Source of the DNA: Arenicola marina
Lineage: Eukaryota; Annelida; Polychaeta; Arenicolidae
Direction: 5' to 3'
Assembly (NCBI GenBank): GCA_964019135.1
Contig: OZ025249.1
Coordinates: 19,431,088-19,495,087, forward strand
Length of the DNA stretch: 64,000 nucleotides
Position numbers and translations under genes: made by a program. Position 1 is the first letter of the stretch, and the number at the start of each line of letters is the position of its first letter. Below the pieces are notes generated by a model. It was not told the DNA's origin and did no database searches. It saw nothing but the letters and a program-made list of their open reading frames with translations. Below are positions 49,701 through 58,549 of this stretch, in pieces.

Positions 49701-50564
49701 TACACAATGATCTGTAGTCATCCGCTATACAATGATCTGTAGTCATCCGCTACACAATGATCTGTAGTCATCCGCTATACAATGATCTGTAGTCATCCGC
49801 TATACAATGATCTGTAGTCATCCGCTATACAATGATCTGTAGTCATCCGCTACACAATGATATGTAGTCATCCGCTATACAATGATCTGTAGTCATCCGC
49901 TACACAATGATCTGTAGTCATCCGCTACACAATGATCTGTAGTCATCCGCTTTACAATGATCTGTAGTCATCCGCTATACAATGATCTGTAGTCATCCGC
50001 TATAAAATTATCTGTAGTCATCCGCTATAAAATTATCTGTAGTCATCCGCTTTACAACGATATACAGTCATCCGCTTTACAATGATCTGTAGCCATCCGC
50101 TAGAAATGATCTGTAGTCATCCGCTATACAATGATCTGTAGTCATCCGCTACACAATGATCTGTAGTCATCCGCTATACAATGATCTGTAGTCATCCGCT
50201 ATAAAATTATTTGTAGTCATCGCATTAACCTTTCCGGGTCAAGTAATCTTTGATATGAATCTTTGAGTTTGTCGTATCGGTCTCATGATCTTTACCTTGA
50301 TGTTTGCTGGTCACACTGGCAATATGATGACAACAGACCCATAGAAGCTATCCCTTTGAGGTGCTTTATCGAGACTACATGTTTGACTGTGACTTTTATT
50401 TGAGACGGTACATAAGCGTTACTGCTGTAGCGATGTTCATTGATGTTGCCCAATAAGTGTCTCACAGTGTTGTGTTGTGTTTTCAGATTGAGGCCGGATA
50501 TCCGCCAAGCCTCACAATCCGCACTTTAGGATGTCAATCTCCACACGGCACATTACTCACGTAA
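34610..50564 (+). CDS. Matrix metalloproteinase (MMP-A), secreted, furin-activated, 11 exons
   Basis: Exons: 34610-34759, 37985-38120, 41953-42066, 42316-42416, 42750-42933, 43237-43395, 43743-44741, 46442-46587, 46982-47186, 48406-48639 and 50487-50564 (about 834 codons). Domains in order: signal peptide, peptidoglycan-binding-like propeptide (VFLQKYGYIEQ), cysteine switch PRCGMGN, furin motif RAKR, catalytic domain with HEIGHCLGMGH and Met-turn AIMFPTY, a Thr/Ser/Pro hinge of about 290 residues, and a four-blade hemopexin domain that opens with FCGTDSIDA and ends in a Cys near the C-terminus (LGCQ). There is no membrane segment or GPI-like tail, so it is secreted. The structural-zinc ligands usual for MMPs are absent. 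All joins are in phase except exon 9 to exon 10. Such enzymes cut extracellular matrix and other secreted proteins; the actual substrate is unknown. Confidence 0.9.
35187..35250. repeat. Tandem repeat of the SINE 5' end, about 17-base unit
   Basis: About three and a half copies of GGCGTGACGGGGGGCC lead into the SINE, whose own start reads GGCCGGCGTGAC before AGCTCAGTGGGTTAG. Confidence 0.8.
35239..35501 (+). mobile_element. tRNA-derived SINE with CCAA tail
   Basis: The head has AGCTCAGTGGGTTAGAGCGC, the body has TCGCAAAGAGTAGGGGGTT and CCCCGGGGACATGGCTCC, and the tail has TTAAAGCGTCCTGAATAACC followed by CCAA repeats. It is closely related to the copies at 22286 and 60034. Confidence 0.9.
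35629..36570. repeat. Minisatellite, 19-base unit with GACGTCA core, about 48 copies
   Basis: The unit is close to GTCACCAAGACGTCAATGT. Most copies hold the palindrome GACGTC followed by A, which is a CRE-like half site. Because 19 is not a multiple of three, all three forward frames read the same 19-residue peptide cycle and stay open for 200-318 codons. This is not evidence for coding. Confidence 0.95.
37434..37625. repeat. CCAAACCAAACC-rich low-complexity array
   Basis: It is built from ACCAAACCAACCCAAACCAA-like units of mixed length, with one 60-base block nearly duplicated. The minus strand reads as a Gly/Phe/Trp-rich frame through composition only. Confidence 0.9.
37985..38120 (+). CDS. 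MMP-A exon 2, propeptide
   Basis: The acceptor is TTGTTGTTCCAG. It reads VFLQKYGYIEQSW, then DVFVEGLRQYQRDMGLGRS. This is the usual MMP propeptide start (YLxKFGY ... ALxxFQxxxGL). It ends with CAG|GTAGGA in phase 1. The last 30 bases are repeated in the following array. The paralogue's matching exon at 61451 has the same phases. Confidence 0.9.
38091..40375. repeat. Splice-donor minisatellite, 62-68-base unit, about 35 copies
   Basis: Each unit holds the end of MMP-A exon 2 (TACCAGCGAGACATGGGCCT then CGGGCGGTCAG), the donor region and a G-rich spacer. Copies fall into three kinds at the donor: GTAGGA as in the exon, GTAAGA (four copies near 38190-38660), which is closer to consensus, and ATAGGA, in which GT is lost. 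Long open frames on both strands follow from the repeat. Confidence 0.95.
41109..41140. repeat. Perfect inverted repeat, 14-base arms, 4-base loop
   Basis: CAAAGATATTAGTA, loop AGCC, then TACTAATATCTTTG. No flanking conserved element is seen. Confidence 0.9.
41451..41500. repeat. Palindrome cluster of ACGTGGTC/GACCACGT
   Basis: Three overlapping inverted units contain CACGTG (E-box core). The first 17-mer, ACGTGGTCCGACCACGT, is the reverse complement of the last. Confidence 0.85.
41953..42066 (+). CDS. MMP-A exon 3, cysteine switch and furin site
   Basis: It reads SLDLDTQSMMGRPRCGMGND and then SSRAKRYVIG. PRCGMGN is the latency motif (usual form PRCGxPD) and its Cys should hold the catalytic zinc. 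RAKR fits the furin consensus, as in stromelysin-3 and membrane-type MMPs, and implies activation in the secretory path. Phase 1 at both ends. Confidence 0.93.
42316..42416 (+). CDS. MMP-A exon 4, start of catalytic domain
   Basis: The acceptor is GCTTTCACAG and the donor GTTAGT. It reads QAWDRLELTYALINNSPF and then VVEEAIAKAFQ, matching the W-x-LTY-I-NY-SP start and AF-x-W run of MMP catalytic domains. Confidence 0.9.
42750..42933 (+). CDS. MMP-A exon 5, catalytic domain without structural-zinc ligands
   Basis: It reads AWEGVSPLRFNKP, then ADIELQFAYVDGPGETLAYA, then YYPKDGGDAFLDVQEFWT. The usual HGD segment before FDGPGG is missing, and the two later His ligands (LAHA, HFD) are Tyr and Leu here. 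The overall pattern DGPG, GD and the EFWT block is kept. The acceptor follows a C/AC microsatellite. Confidence 0.92.
43237..43395 (+). CDS. MMP-A exon 6, catalytic zinc motif
   Basis: It reads VNMLMVLVHEIGHCLGMGHT, then DAIMFPTYMGYQENFAFHMD and DIQGIQALYG. The three His and the Glu of HExGHxxGxxH are intact, and the Met-turn is AIMFP. It ends in phase 1 like the next exon's start. Confidence 0.96.
43743..44741 (+). CDS. MMP-A exon 7, mucin-like hinge and first hemopexin blade
   Basis: About 290 codons rich in Thr, Ser and Pro (runs such as TTTTTTPAMAPATASTSTST) are followed by HQFCGTDSIDAITVYGNRTY and VFQ. The hinge is far longer than in most MMPs and would be heavily O-glycosylated. Human MMP9 has a shorter linker of this kind. 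FCGTDSIDA opens the hemopexin domain. The donor is GTAAGA. The opposite-strand frame at 44212-44604 is a shadow. Confidence 0.88.
44742..46441 (+). other. MMP-A intron 7
   Basis: No gene is seen. It holds a solitary copy of a minisatellite monomer (45773-45791) next to a G-rich, TE-like segment (45790-45950), and AT-rich unique sequence elsewhere. Confidence 0.6.
46442..46587 (+). CDS. MMP-A exon 8, hemopexin blade
   Basis: It reads NLYALLDQGGIAPGFPHRIQ, then DDWPDLPDDLDAATTK and LLLFK. It fits the hemopexin pattern (YWR ... PGYPRxI ... WPGLPxxIDAA ... YFFKG). The acceptor is TTTTAATTACAG and the donor GTATAC. Confidence 0.9.
46982..47186 (+). CDS. MMP-A exon 9, hemopexin blade; 3' end uncertain
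   Basis: It reads GGHVWGYQDNGRSPHPGLLP, then SGVPNDLDAVIAG and CFLKGEPQLCYIVENSKSQ. The best donor, GTATGT at 47187, leaves phase 1. The next exon starts in phase 0, so either a weak donor GTAGAG at 47165 is used, a small exon is missed, or there is an indel. Confidence 0.75.
47234..48392. repeat. Intronic minisatellite, about 30-32-base unit, about 36 copies
   Basis: The unit is close to TAGTTACGACCAATCACCAT plus GTCCGTTCCATA. Variant order repeats in larger blocks of about 325 bases or more (47590-47910 against 47910-48270). It fills the intron between exons 9 and 10. Confidence 0.94.
48406..48639 (+). CDS. MMP-A exon 10, hemopexin blade
   Basis: The acceptor ACGTTCCTCAG is strong. It reads MCNGSRLVTSTDGVCLHENS, then LPSFVVKDIDAGFRSESGD, then MHLFSGPKALVLDKTGQL, which fits a hemopexin repeat (IDAxF ... 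YLFxGxxxxxxD). It ends CTG|GTAGGC in phase 0. Confidence 0.88.
48664..50222. repeat. Intronic minisatellite, 26-base unit, about 60 copies
   Basis: It begins about 25 bases after the donor of exon 10. The unit is ATGATCTGTAGTCATCCGCT plus ATACAA. The first part (48745-49150) is organised as a 74-base higher-order repeat that includes CTAGTAAATGATTG. Confidence 0.95.
50487..50564 (+). CDS. MMP-A terminal exon
   Basis: The acceptor GTTGTGTTTTCAG gives IEAGYPPSLTIRTLGCQSPH then GTLLT and TAA at 50562-50564. It matches the last hemopexin strand and supplies the terminal Cys expected to pair with FCGTDS in exon 7. Confidence 0.82.
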   Translation: MEAGYPPSLTIRTLGCQSPHGTLLT

Positions 50565-50761
50565 AGGTTTTTTTTTCTCATACTTCCGGTTCAATGCGGA
50601 TCGTAACAATATTTATTTCTATGAAATCCACGCCTGGCCTGCATTTGTGATTATGAATGTATTGAGTTACTCCCGTGGTTTTGTATGGAGCCTATAGATG
50701 TTACGGCTGACACGTGTTAATTATCCATTCGTGATCCAAACTATACGTATTCCTGCAGTGG

Positions 50762-50767
50762 AATAAA
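50762..50767 (+). terminator. Polyadenylation signal AATAAA of MMP-A
   Basis: The hexamer lies 198 bases after the MMP-A stop, in the context GTGGAATAAAGTG. Confidence 0.6.
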
Positions 50768-51940
50768 GTGAATAGAATCATCAACGTTCGATTCCCTCCT
50801 TTATATATAGTGGCTTTTATTTATTTAGCTTCCTTACTACGATTTTTAGTTTTTCTTTCACTTGGTTCCATCGTTTGTAGCATTAATGCACTAACTGGTT
50901 TTATGATATAACGAAGATTTCATAGAAGCGATTCTTACTACTGCGCCTCGTCATAGTTGTAGCTCAATGACGTTAATGGGAAATTACCGCTATTAAAGTT
51001 AATTTACAATTTTAAAGCAACACGGGACAGTTAACCCTGTGTAGCGCGGACGTCATGTAGGGCTGAATCAACACGTCAGTTCGTACCTCGTTCATCTCAT
51101 TATCACCACATGACGTTTTTTGAAGCGCTTTAATGGCCCACAATGTGCCCGATGAAAAGATAAAATCAGTGAATACAACTAAAGTAGTTGAGGATCTTGC
51201 TGAGTGCTTGTTACCTAGGTTACTACCCGCGTCACGGCCGTTATCAGCCTATTTTACGTCGGTAAAAGGGTTAAAAGGGTAACATTAGCACTTGCGCGCT
51301 ATTAGCCGACAATGACATTCGGATGAAACGGCCGGTATGGGTAGCCATATGTACCATGGCTACTAATGGTTAACGTTGTGTAAAATAAACAATTGAAGCA
51401 TGTTGACTAGGTAATACTATATAACGCAAACAAGAACGTATTGCACATTGTGGGCAATTATAGCACTCCAACAATATAGAGCTATTATTTCACCGCTTTC
51501 ACGTTCCAAGCTTTCACAGCCTGCTTTCACAGCCTGGAATCGGGGATTTAAGCCGACTCCCTGTAGCTTACTAATTAGGTCGTTATCAACTAACTTGAAT
51601 ATTGCGATGGCATCCATACATTTTCAATGTCAAATCACGCCTTGGGGTCGACCAACCCTATTTTTGCGAATCCTTTTTGCGGTTAAACCACCACCCCATC
51701 CAATTACTCCCGCTTTCCCCGGTGGTCATTTTTGTTGACAACTCACCCTACCTATTCAGAGTGGACACCACGCCGTATTTTCAAAGCCCTGTATCCGTCC
51801 GTGTATTGTGTACAGTTGTGTAAGCGTTACCCCGCGTATGTTAAACGCTGATCCGTGGCGGTATTTTAAATCGGTCGCTATGGACCCCGCCCACAAATCT
51901 CGATCATAAAAACCGCTTTAACACTACTAGGTTACTCATA

Positions 51941-52025
51941 CAGTGGCGTAGCTACTAATGACGCAGACTAGGCAGTAACCCCGGCCCTCCTCACGCGGCC
52001 GTCATCTAGGCTGGTTACGCCACTG
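51941..52025. mobile_element. Very short inverted-repeat element
   Basis: CAGTGGCGTA at the left and TACGCCACTG at the right enclose 65 bases. CAGTGGCGTA is a common terminus of DNA-transposon remnants in animals. The target duplication is not clear. Confidence 0.5.
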
Positions 52026-52139
52026 AGTATAATGGTGACATCCTGGATTCGCCGGTAAAACACACATCTGCGCGCCTTGAAGGTCAATAAAACATGCGCC
52101 ACGCTTTACGGTTCAATGGTGCGACTTCACGAGCCAATG

Positions 52140-52425
52140 AAAGAGGATACCACACAGCGGAGGATACCAGAGAGGGGATTTGGGGGGGGGGGGGGGGGGG
52201 GAGGTACGTTTTTTTATCCCCCCCCCCTCAAGCAAACGGATGTCCAAGGAATATGGAAATCCAGTAGCAGATTCAGCCTCCCCCCACCCCTTGTCGCAAC
52301 AATGTTTTGAATCGCACCCCCCCACCCCCCACACGCCACCCGGCCGTACTATTTGTCGACCTTACTCAAAGTGAACCCCTCTCCCGCCCTTTCCAAACCC
52401 TGGAGTCGCCTCTGATTACATGTAT
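52140..52425. mobile_element. Possible DNA-transposon remnant with G-run and C-run
   Basis: The left end reads AGAGAGGGGATTTGGGG. The right end, read on the minus strand, gives CAGAGGCGACTCCAGGGTTT then GGAAAGGGCGGG, which is similar to ends of small transposon remnants. Runs of about 23 G and 9 C lie inside. Confidence 0.3.
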
Positions 52426-52852
52426 AGACTATTATAGAGGTAATACTGACCAGTCATTAAATTATATGTGTGCATTTTCTACAGTAATTTCGTGCTAAAT
52501 ACTAGCATGATGCATCTACGATAGTGAATACATATGGCTACGTAGTATTACTATAATACCACAGTATGCAATAGTAGACTAAGTGGGACACGCCGTGCGA
52601 ACCGCGCACGCATTGGAGCTGGGCCGTATTCGTAAACACTACTTAGCGTTACACAAATGTGGCGCTGCGAACCTTCAGTAGCGGTGTGTAAATCTACCTA
52701 GCGGTAGAGCAACGTGTGTCGAGCGCTTAGCTCGTCAAAAATAGTACACACAGGAGGAAGCGTGTAGGCACAGGAGGAATTCCGAAGTAGTTAAGTGCAA
52801 AAATTACGTTCAGTAGGGGAGACCGGGGCTCGTTCGGCCAGTGTTTACTATT

Positions 52853-53052
52853 NNNNNNNNNNNNNNNNNNNNNNNNNNNNNNNNNNNNNNNNNNNNNNNN
52901 NNNNNNNNNNNNNNNNNNNNNNNNNNNNNNNNNNNNNNNNNNNNNNNNNNNNNNNNNNNNNNNNNNNNNNNNNNNNNNNNNNNNNNNNNNNNNNNNNNNN
53001 NNNNNNNNNNNNNNNNNNNNNNNNNNNNNNNNNNNNNNNNNNNNNNNNNNNN
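52853..53052. other. Assembly gap, 200 N
   Basis: A run of exactly 200 N, probably a placeholder of unknown true length. Confidence 0.99.
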
Positions 53053-56000
53053 ATTTAAATTGATCTGTAGGCCATTATTTCCTAGCTAGGAAGCCATGCT
53101 GCGTCTGATATAATAGGTACATATCTCGGCATTAGTTTACAGTTGTGAATTGTTTACTAACAACATAATTTAACACCAAAGACACTAAGGTAAAAGTGGC
53201 GAACGTGCCCCGAGGCGGAGCAAGTTCGCCCCATTATTGGGGCAAGTTCGCCCGCAAGAAAAACGCTGCTAAGAAATCCTTCTTTCGTCCGAAAAATATT
53301 TAGTTCCGGGAAATCGAGTAGAAAAACATTTGACAAAGAAAAAGAAAGAAGACGAAGTTTATAGACTTCCATACTCCAAACGTGAATGGCATCAGAAAAA
53401 ATCAGTCAAGGGCAGTGCACTACACCTAGATTTCGTCTTTCTCGCTGGATTCGCCACACAAACTACACAAGGCGAACGTGCCCCATCGTCGGAGGGCGAA
53501 CTTGCCCTACGAGTAATTTTGGTTTTGACTTGGTTTCACACAAAACCTAAACGGATTACAGGGGTGAACTAGATGTCACTAAATACGGGATTGCCTGTAC
53601 TTTGAATGATATATATATAATAAGTCTTGTCTACACCGCATATGTAGCAAATTCAACAAAATCTACGAGCGAAAAATGGACTAACGCAGTTTGATTTGAT
53701 ATATTGCTTCTAGTCGCGAGACAGTTTAACGGACAGCCCTGTTTTCTCCGTGCACGCGCGGAATAAATCAAGTGACCTGCTGTTGTCAGCGTAACCGAAT
53801 AACATAATAATCGAGGTGGCCGGACTGACCCCGGGGGCGAACTAGCCCATACCATTTTTGGAATATGAATTTCACCAATACGAGCCGTAGAGACCTCGAC
53901 GAGGCATACCGTCCGCCATTCTGACGATAGAAACTGCTAGCTAGAACATTTTGAAATTGTTTTGTCGGCCATAACAGGGGGGGGGGGGGAGATGGGGGGG
54001 GGGGGGCAAGGGGTATTTTCTTTCCTCGAGGATAGGCTTTTCATTGTACTGTGAACTGGAAATGAGGAGAATAATTCTCCATAAACTGGGAATGAGGTAC
54101 TAGCCGACCGTGATCGTGATCAAGGATTTTCAATGATCATGAACTGGGAATTTTAATATTAGATATCGAGAAATTTATATCATGTATCCGCCCTTCCTTT
54201 GTATGCGGGGAGTTCTCGGTTTAATTCTTCGTGACCTGGGAATAAAGACACTTATTCGTCGTGACCTGGGAACCCGACCCCCCCTTGGGAACCCGACCCC
54301 CCTCTTGAACCCCCCATAACAGAAAAAAATCATCATTCTTAAACAGAAGTTTTAAAATGCGGAAGTGGCAAAATTTAAGTGGAGAACTTGTTATGATTCT
54401 AACTGCAACCACCAGGAGCGTTAGAGGCCAGGACGAGGTGACGCCATTTTGAACGTCGCCGGCGCCAATTTTATTACGGCCCCAGAACCATGAGTCAATC
54501 ACACGAGACGCCTCTACATCAGTCTATGAGATCAGAAACTGGCCTCGGTGCGCTGCCGTGTCGGAGGCTGGAACAACCGACTGCAGCGTGCACTGCGGTC
54601 TGCTGACCTGTTCTCCACCAACTGACCTGCAGACACGCGGCCCACACTGGGAGCCGCATCAACGGAAGTCTTGTCGTGGGGGGGAGGCTTCCGTCACACA
54701 GCGGAAGCTGATCACGTCACGTCACATGCACTGGGTGGAACCACGGGGCACTCCTCTACACCGACCCCACGGCCTCAAACACCTCGCTTTGTCATGGGTA
54801 TACCTATAGGGGTAACCGGTGCACATGGCAACTCGAGGAGAAAGGGGGGGGGGCGAGGAGGAGGGAACAGAAGACGTGGGGGTAAGGGGTATCCGGTGCA
54901 CATGGCAACTCGAGGAGAAGGGGGAGAAGAGAGGAGGGGCTGGTGGGGGGGGGGGGGGGGGGGGGGCCAGGGGATAGGCTTCTCGCGTGTATTTTCGGAA
55001 GGTCATGTTTTACAACATGTGTGTTATAATTGATATAATTCGTGTTATTAACATATTATTGTCAGCCAAGTTGTCGCCAGGGTAATTCATGAAGGTGCAT
55101 TGCAAGCCACAACGCAACGCAATCCATACATGATAAACACTTACCGTAAGATTGAGCACTTACGGTAAGGGTGAATACTTGCGTTAAAATTGAATACTCA
55201 CGGCATGGTTGGACACTTACGTTAAGGTTGAACACTTACGGTAAGTTGAACACTTACGGTAAGGTCGAACACTTACGGTAAGGTCAAAAACTTACAGTAA
55301 GTTTGAAAAATAACGGTCGCGCAATAAAAAAATTATAATCAGTGATGATTGAAACGGTGACTAAACTGTAACTTTCCAGTAAACCTCGGATTGTCTATAT
55401 ACCTAAATTCGAGATTTCTAACATATAGTGGTAAAATAAAGCTGTACCTAGAAGGAAACAGATCGTTCCGCTTTCGTTCTATAAAATGTGCACGAGTTAA
55501 AATGTCAATAAATGAGGTTACCTGAACTTATTCCTCACGTGTTTTAGCCTCGTCTTACGCAGGCAAAGATTAGAATTGGGTGGTTACCTTGTTGTTTTGC
55601 CCCCTCAGGCTTCATCACCTATGAGTTCCCTGATAACGCGCTCCTAGCCGATAACCTTGCTACCTAGTTATCAGCAGTGATGGAAATGCCTCTTAAAAAA
55701 TAAAAAATAAAACTCGTTCCAAGCTCAGTTTCGATTCCCGAGTTATTTTTTTTCCGAAGGCCCCGTTGTCGTAGCGTTATCGACTGTATAAAAGTACGTT
55801 GCATGTGCAGCCCCCATCTGTCTCTGGGGTTGTTTCGTGCGGTTTATCCCCTGTATGCACAAAAGTGGCATGAATAACAAACCATATATAACAAAAATAA
55901 CTCGTTCCAAATTCTCCTATAGCACAACTTATTTTTTCCAAAAAAAAGGTCGTTCCAAACTTTGTGGCGGAAAAAAATGGCATCCAAATTGGACAGTGGA

Positions 56001-58438
56001 AGTTATGCAACGTATATTGGGGATTGAGCTGATTCAGATATCCGGGAAAGGGGATCACCGAAACATGTGAGAACAACATGGAACACTTGCACATGGAAAG
56101 TTTCAGTCTCACATGGACACATTGAGAGAAAATATAGGTAACTGCACCGAGGAAAGAGAGAAACAGGCAAAAAAAAGGGGTCATTAGGGCGGCAAAGTAT
56201 ACCTAACTATATGTAGTGGCCCCGGGGGGTTGGGGTGGGGGGGGGGGGGCTTCCCTCATTCCCTTCCCATGCTCGCCCCAGTTTAGCCCGGAAAAAAAAA
56301 TCGGGATGCAACACCGGGTTTGGAACGACTGGAACTCGTTCCGCGACGAAGTTTGGAATGACTTATTTTTGTTGGAAAAAATCGTGATGTCCTAAACCGG
56401 GCACCGTATATGTGAGTTTCTTCTGTCGTAATGTCGGATCGCTCCGAAGAGGCAAGAACAAAGTGATGAGTGCCATTATGGCAGTACTCTAGGTGTTCTA
56501 CGCCGTTGCTTAGTTATCTGATAAATGATCGTAATATAATTCCGTTATTCTGTTGTGTAAGGCTAAATATAGTTTAAAGCAATTTTATCATAAAGGTGCA
56601 GAAACAGTCATTCGGACAGATCTGGCCTTACGACAAGCCTGGAGTACACACGGGCAAGGATTCTTAAAATTCAATTGTGTTTTAATTTCTTCCGTCATAT
56701 CTTTAACGTTAACTAAATGTGACGTCGTGTTTGTCTACAATATAGTGATGTCTATATAACAGTTACTGACCTACGTAATTGGCTGACTTTTACCTGTGGT
56801 AAAAACTAACAAAGACCTGCGATTATTTATAAATACCATTACTTTTGCTACATAATGCAGTCAACCGCGTTAGCATGCGTTCTGGTGTGCGGCAGGGAAT
56901 GTTCACCCTCATCAATGACTCCAGGAGCAAACTTTCCTGGTGAAAGCTACTACTTTGGGATCCGGATATCACGAGTTTAACGATGGGATTCGAGATCACG
57001 ACATACTCCATTCATGAAGCACATGATTTCGACCACCATTCATATCCTCGGGTGGCGGGTGACACACGCGGCCTGTGAACATGTCTAAACATGTTTAAAC
57101 ATGTGTGTGTTGATGATGTCATAGGGAAGCATGCATTCACACGACTATCACTGGGTGACCCCCTGAACTTTAGCCCCCCCCCGTCCATCCCCCACTCACC
57201 CTCATCCGTCCAACCGAGAGTGATCTCATATCAACAAGGCCCGGATTAGCCGGAAAACAAATCGAACCCATTACCTCAACATCTCGTCAGCTATTGAGAA
57301 TTAAGGTCGTTAATGCTCACTATTACGTCCGCCTTTTTTTTTGGGGGGGGGGGGGGTGCTAAAAACAACAACACTATGTTACACCCGACCCTAGTTGAAG
57401 TTGTCTAAAAGTTCAGAGATAAGGTGAATAATCGTATGAGGTAAAGATACAGGTAACGACACCGGAAAGGGTATGACGCACCGAATGCGTTAACCCAGAT
57501 CTGGGATCCAGTCATGGTCTATAGAGGGCAATAGTGGGCTTCCCGTAACCACAAGAAGAGGTCAGGTTGCCGCCTAAGCGGAAGGACGCATAAACTCAAT
57601 GTTAGAGATGAGAGGGGGGTGTGGTGGGGTGTGGTGTGGGAGGGGGGGGGGGCTGTGGAAAGGGTGGGGGGGCAATCTTATTTATCTAATAACGCCAGCG
57701 ACTGCGCAAGGGGAGGTTGCCGCTACTACTACTACGTCCACCGATACCGAGAAGGACCCACCATGAACCTCCCTCACATGTTAACCTACAGCTACAGACC
57801 TGTTATCAGAGCGGTGGCATGAAAACAAAGACAAAAATTACACTCCGGAGCGTGGGTTGGGGTAGGGGCTGGGGTGGGGGGGGGTGGAGTCGGGATGGGA
57901 TTGACGGACGCAGTACTGAATAGTGACGGCAGCGTGCCTGTATAATTACGTTCTGTAGTAACAGGTACTTAATCAGCGCAATCAGCCTATCCCAAACCAT
58001 GACCACCTTCGCCACCCCCCCCCCTCCACCCCAACCTCCCACCCCACCCCATGCCAGAAGGACATGATGAGATTCGCGCTGGTACACCCGGATACTGATG
58101 AATCGCCGTGAGTGGTCCGACACCCGCCAGTGGATAAAGCCAGGCGGTCAACAGGACTCACTCAGTAGGGAAACACAGGACGCTTCGCGAGTACAGACCA
58201 GCGCTATCCCTTGACAAAACAGACGCAACCGGCAACAGATGCTTATCACATTGTATTCAGTAGCCGCCTGAAGAACAAACTAGCGCACAAGATTACCGCA
58301 TAATTGGATCTATAGTTAAACTTAAAACAGAAAGAAAAAAAAGCCCAACAAATTTCAGTATCACCGACAGGCTCCGGCCTCCTGCCTGATACCGCCTCCG
58401 ACGAAAGAAGGACCGGAGGAACGCTAAATCTGTCAGAT
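53053..58438. other. Intergenic stretch between MMP-A and MMP-B
   Basis: No supported gene. It holds the GGCGAAC...GCCC motif cluster (53198-53847), several long G runs (near 53972, 54949, 57342), a short duplication (54819 and 54894), the ACTTACGGTAAG array (55135-55313) and inverted CGTTCCAAACTT segments (about 55890-56400). Confidence 0.55.
55135..55313. repeat. Minisatellite, 19-base unit, about 9 copies
   Basis: The unit is close to TTACGGTAAGGTTGAACAC. The core CTTACGGTAAG is a near palindrome. Copies at the edges are diverged. Confidence 0.9.
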
Positions 58439-58549
58439 ATGGTGCGCTTGACAACATTTTGTCCGGCACTACGCCTAGCAATGGTTGTCATGGTGATGGG
58501 AACGACCGCCATGGCTTTTCGCCTGAAAATGAATGTAGCTGAAGCAACG
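58439..58549 (+). CDS. MMP-B exon 1, signal peptide
   Basis: The 37-codon frame MVRLTTFCPALRLAMVVMVM then GTTAMAFRLKMNVAEAT ends at donor GTCAGT. The basic n-region, hydrophobic core and AMA-like cleavage site make a good signal peptide. It is linked to exon 2 by phase and position only. Confidence 0.68.

Larger units (their letters stand above)
50780..52852. other. Intergenic stretch left of the gap
   Basis: AT-rich unique DNA without a supported gene. It includes the 85-base inverted-repeat element at 51941 and a G/C-run region (52140-52425) that looks like transposon debris. Confidence 0.55.

Noticed and set aside
53330-53572. 80-codon plus-strand frame right of the gap
   Set aside because: It covers part of the unexplained motif cluster and has no recognisable protein similarity.
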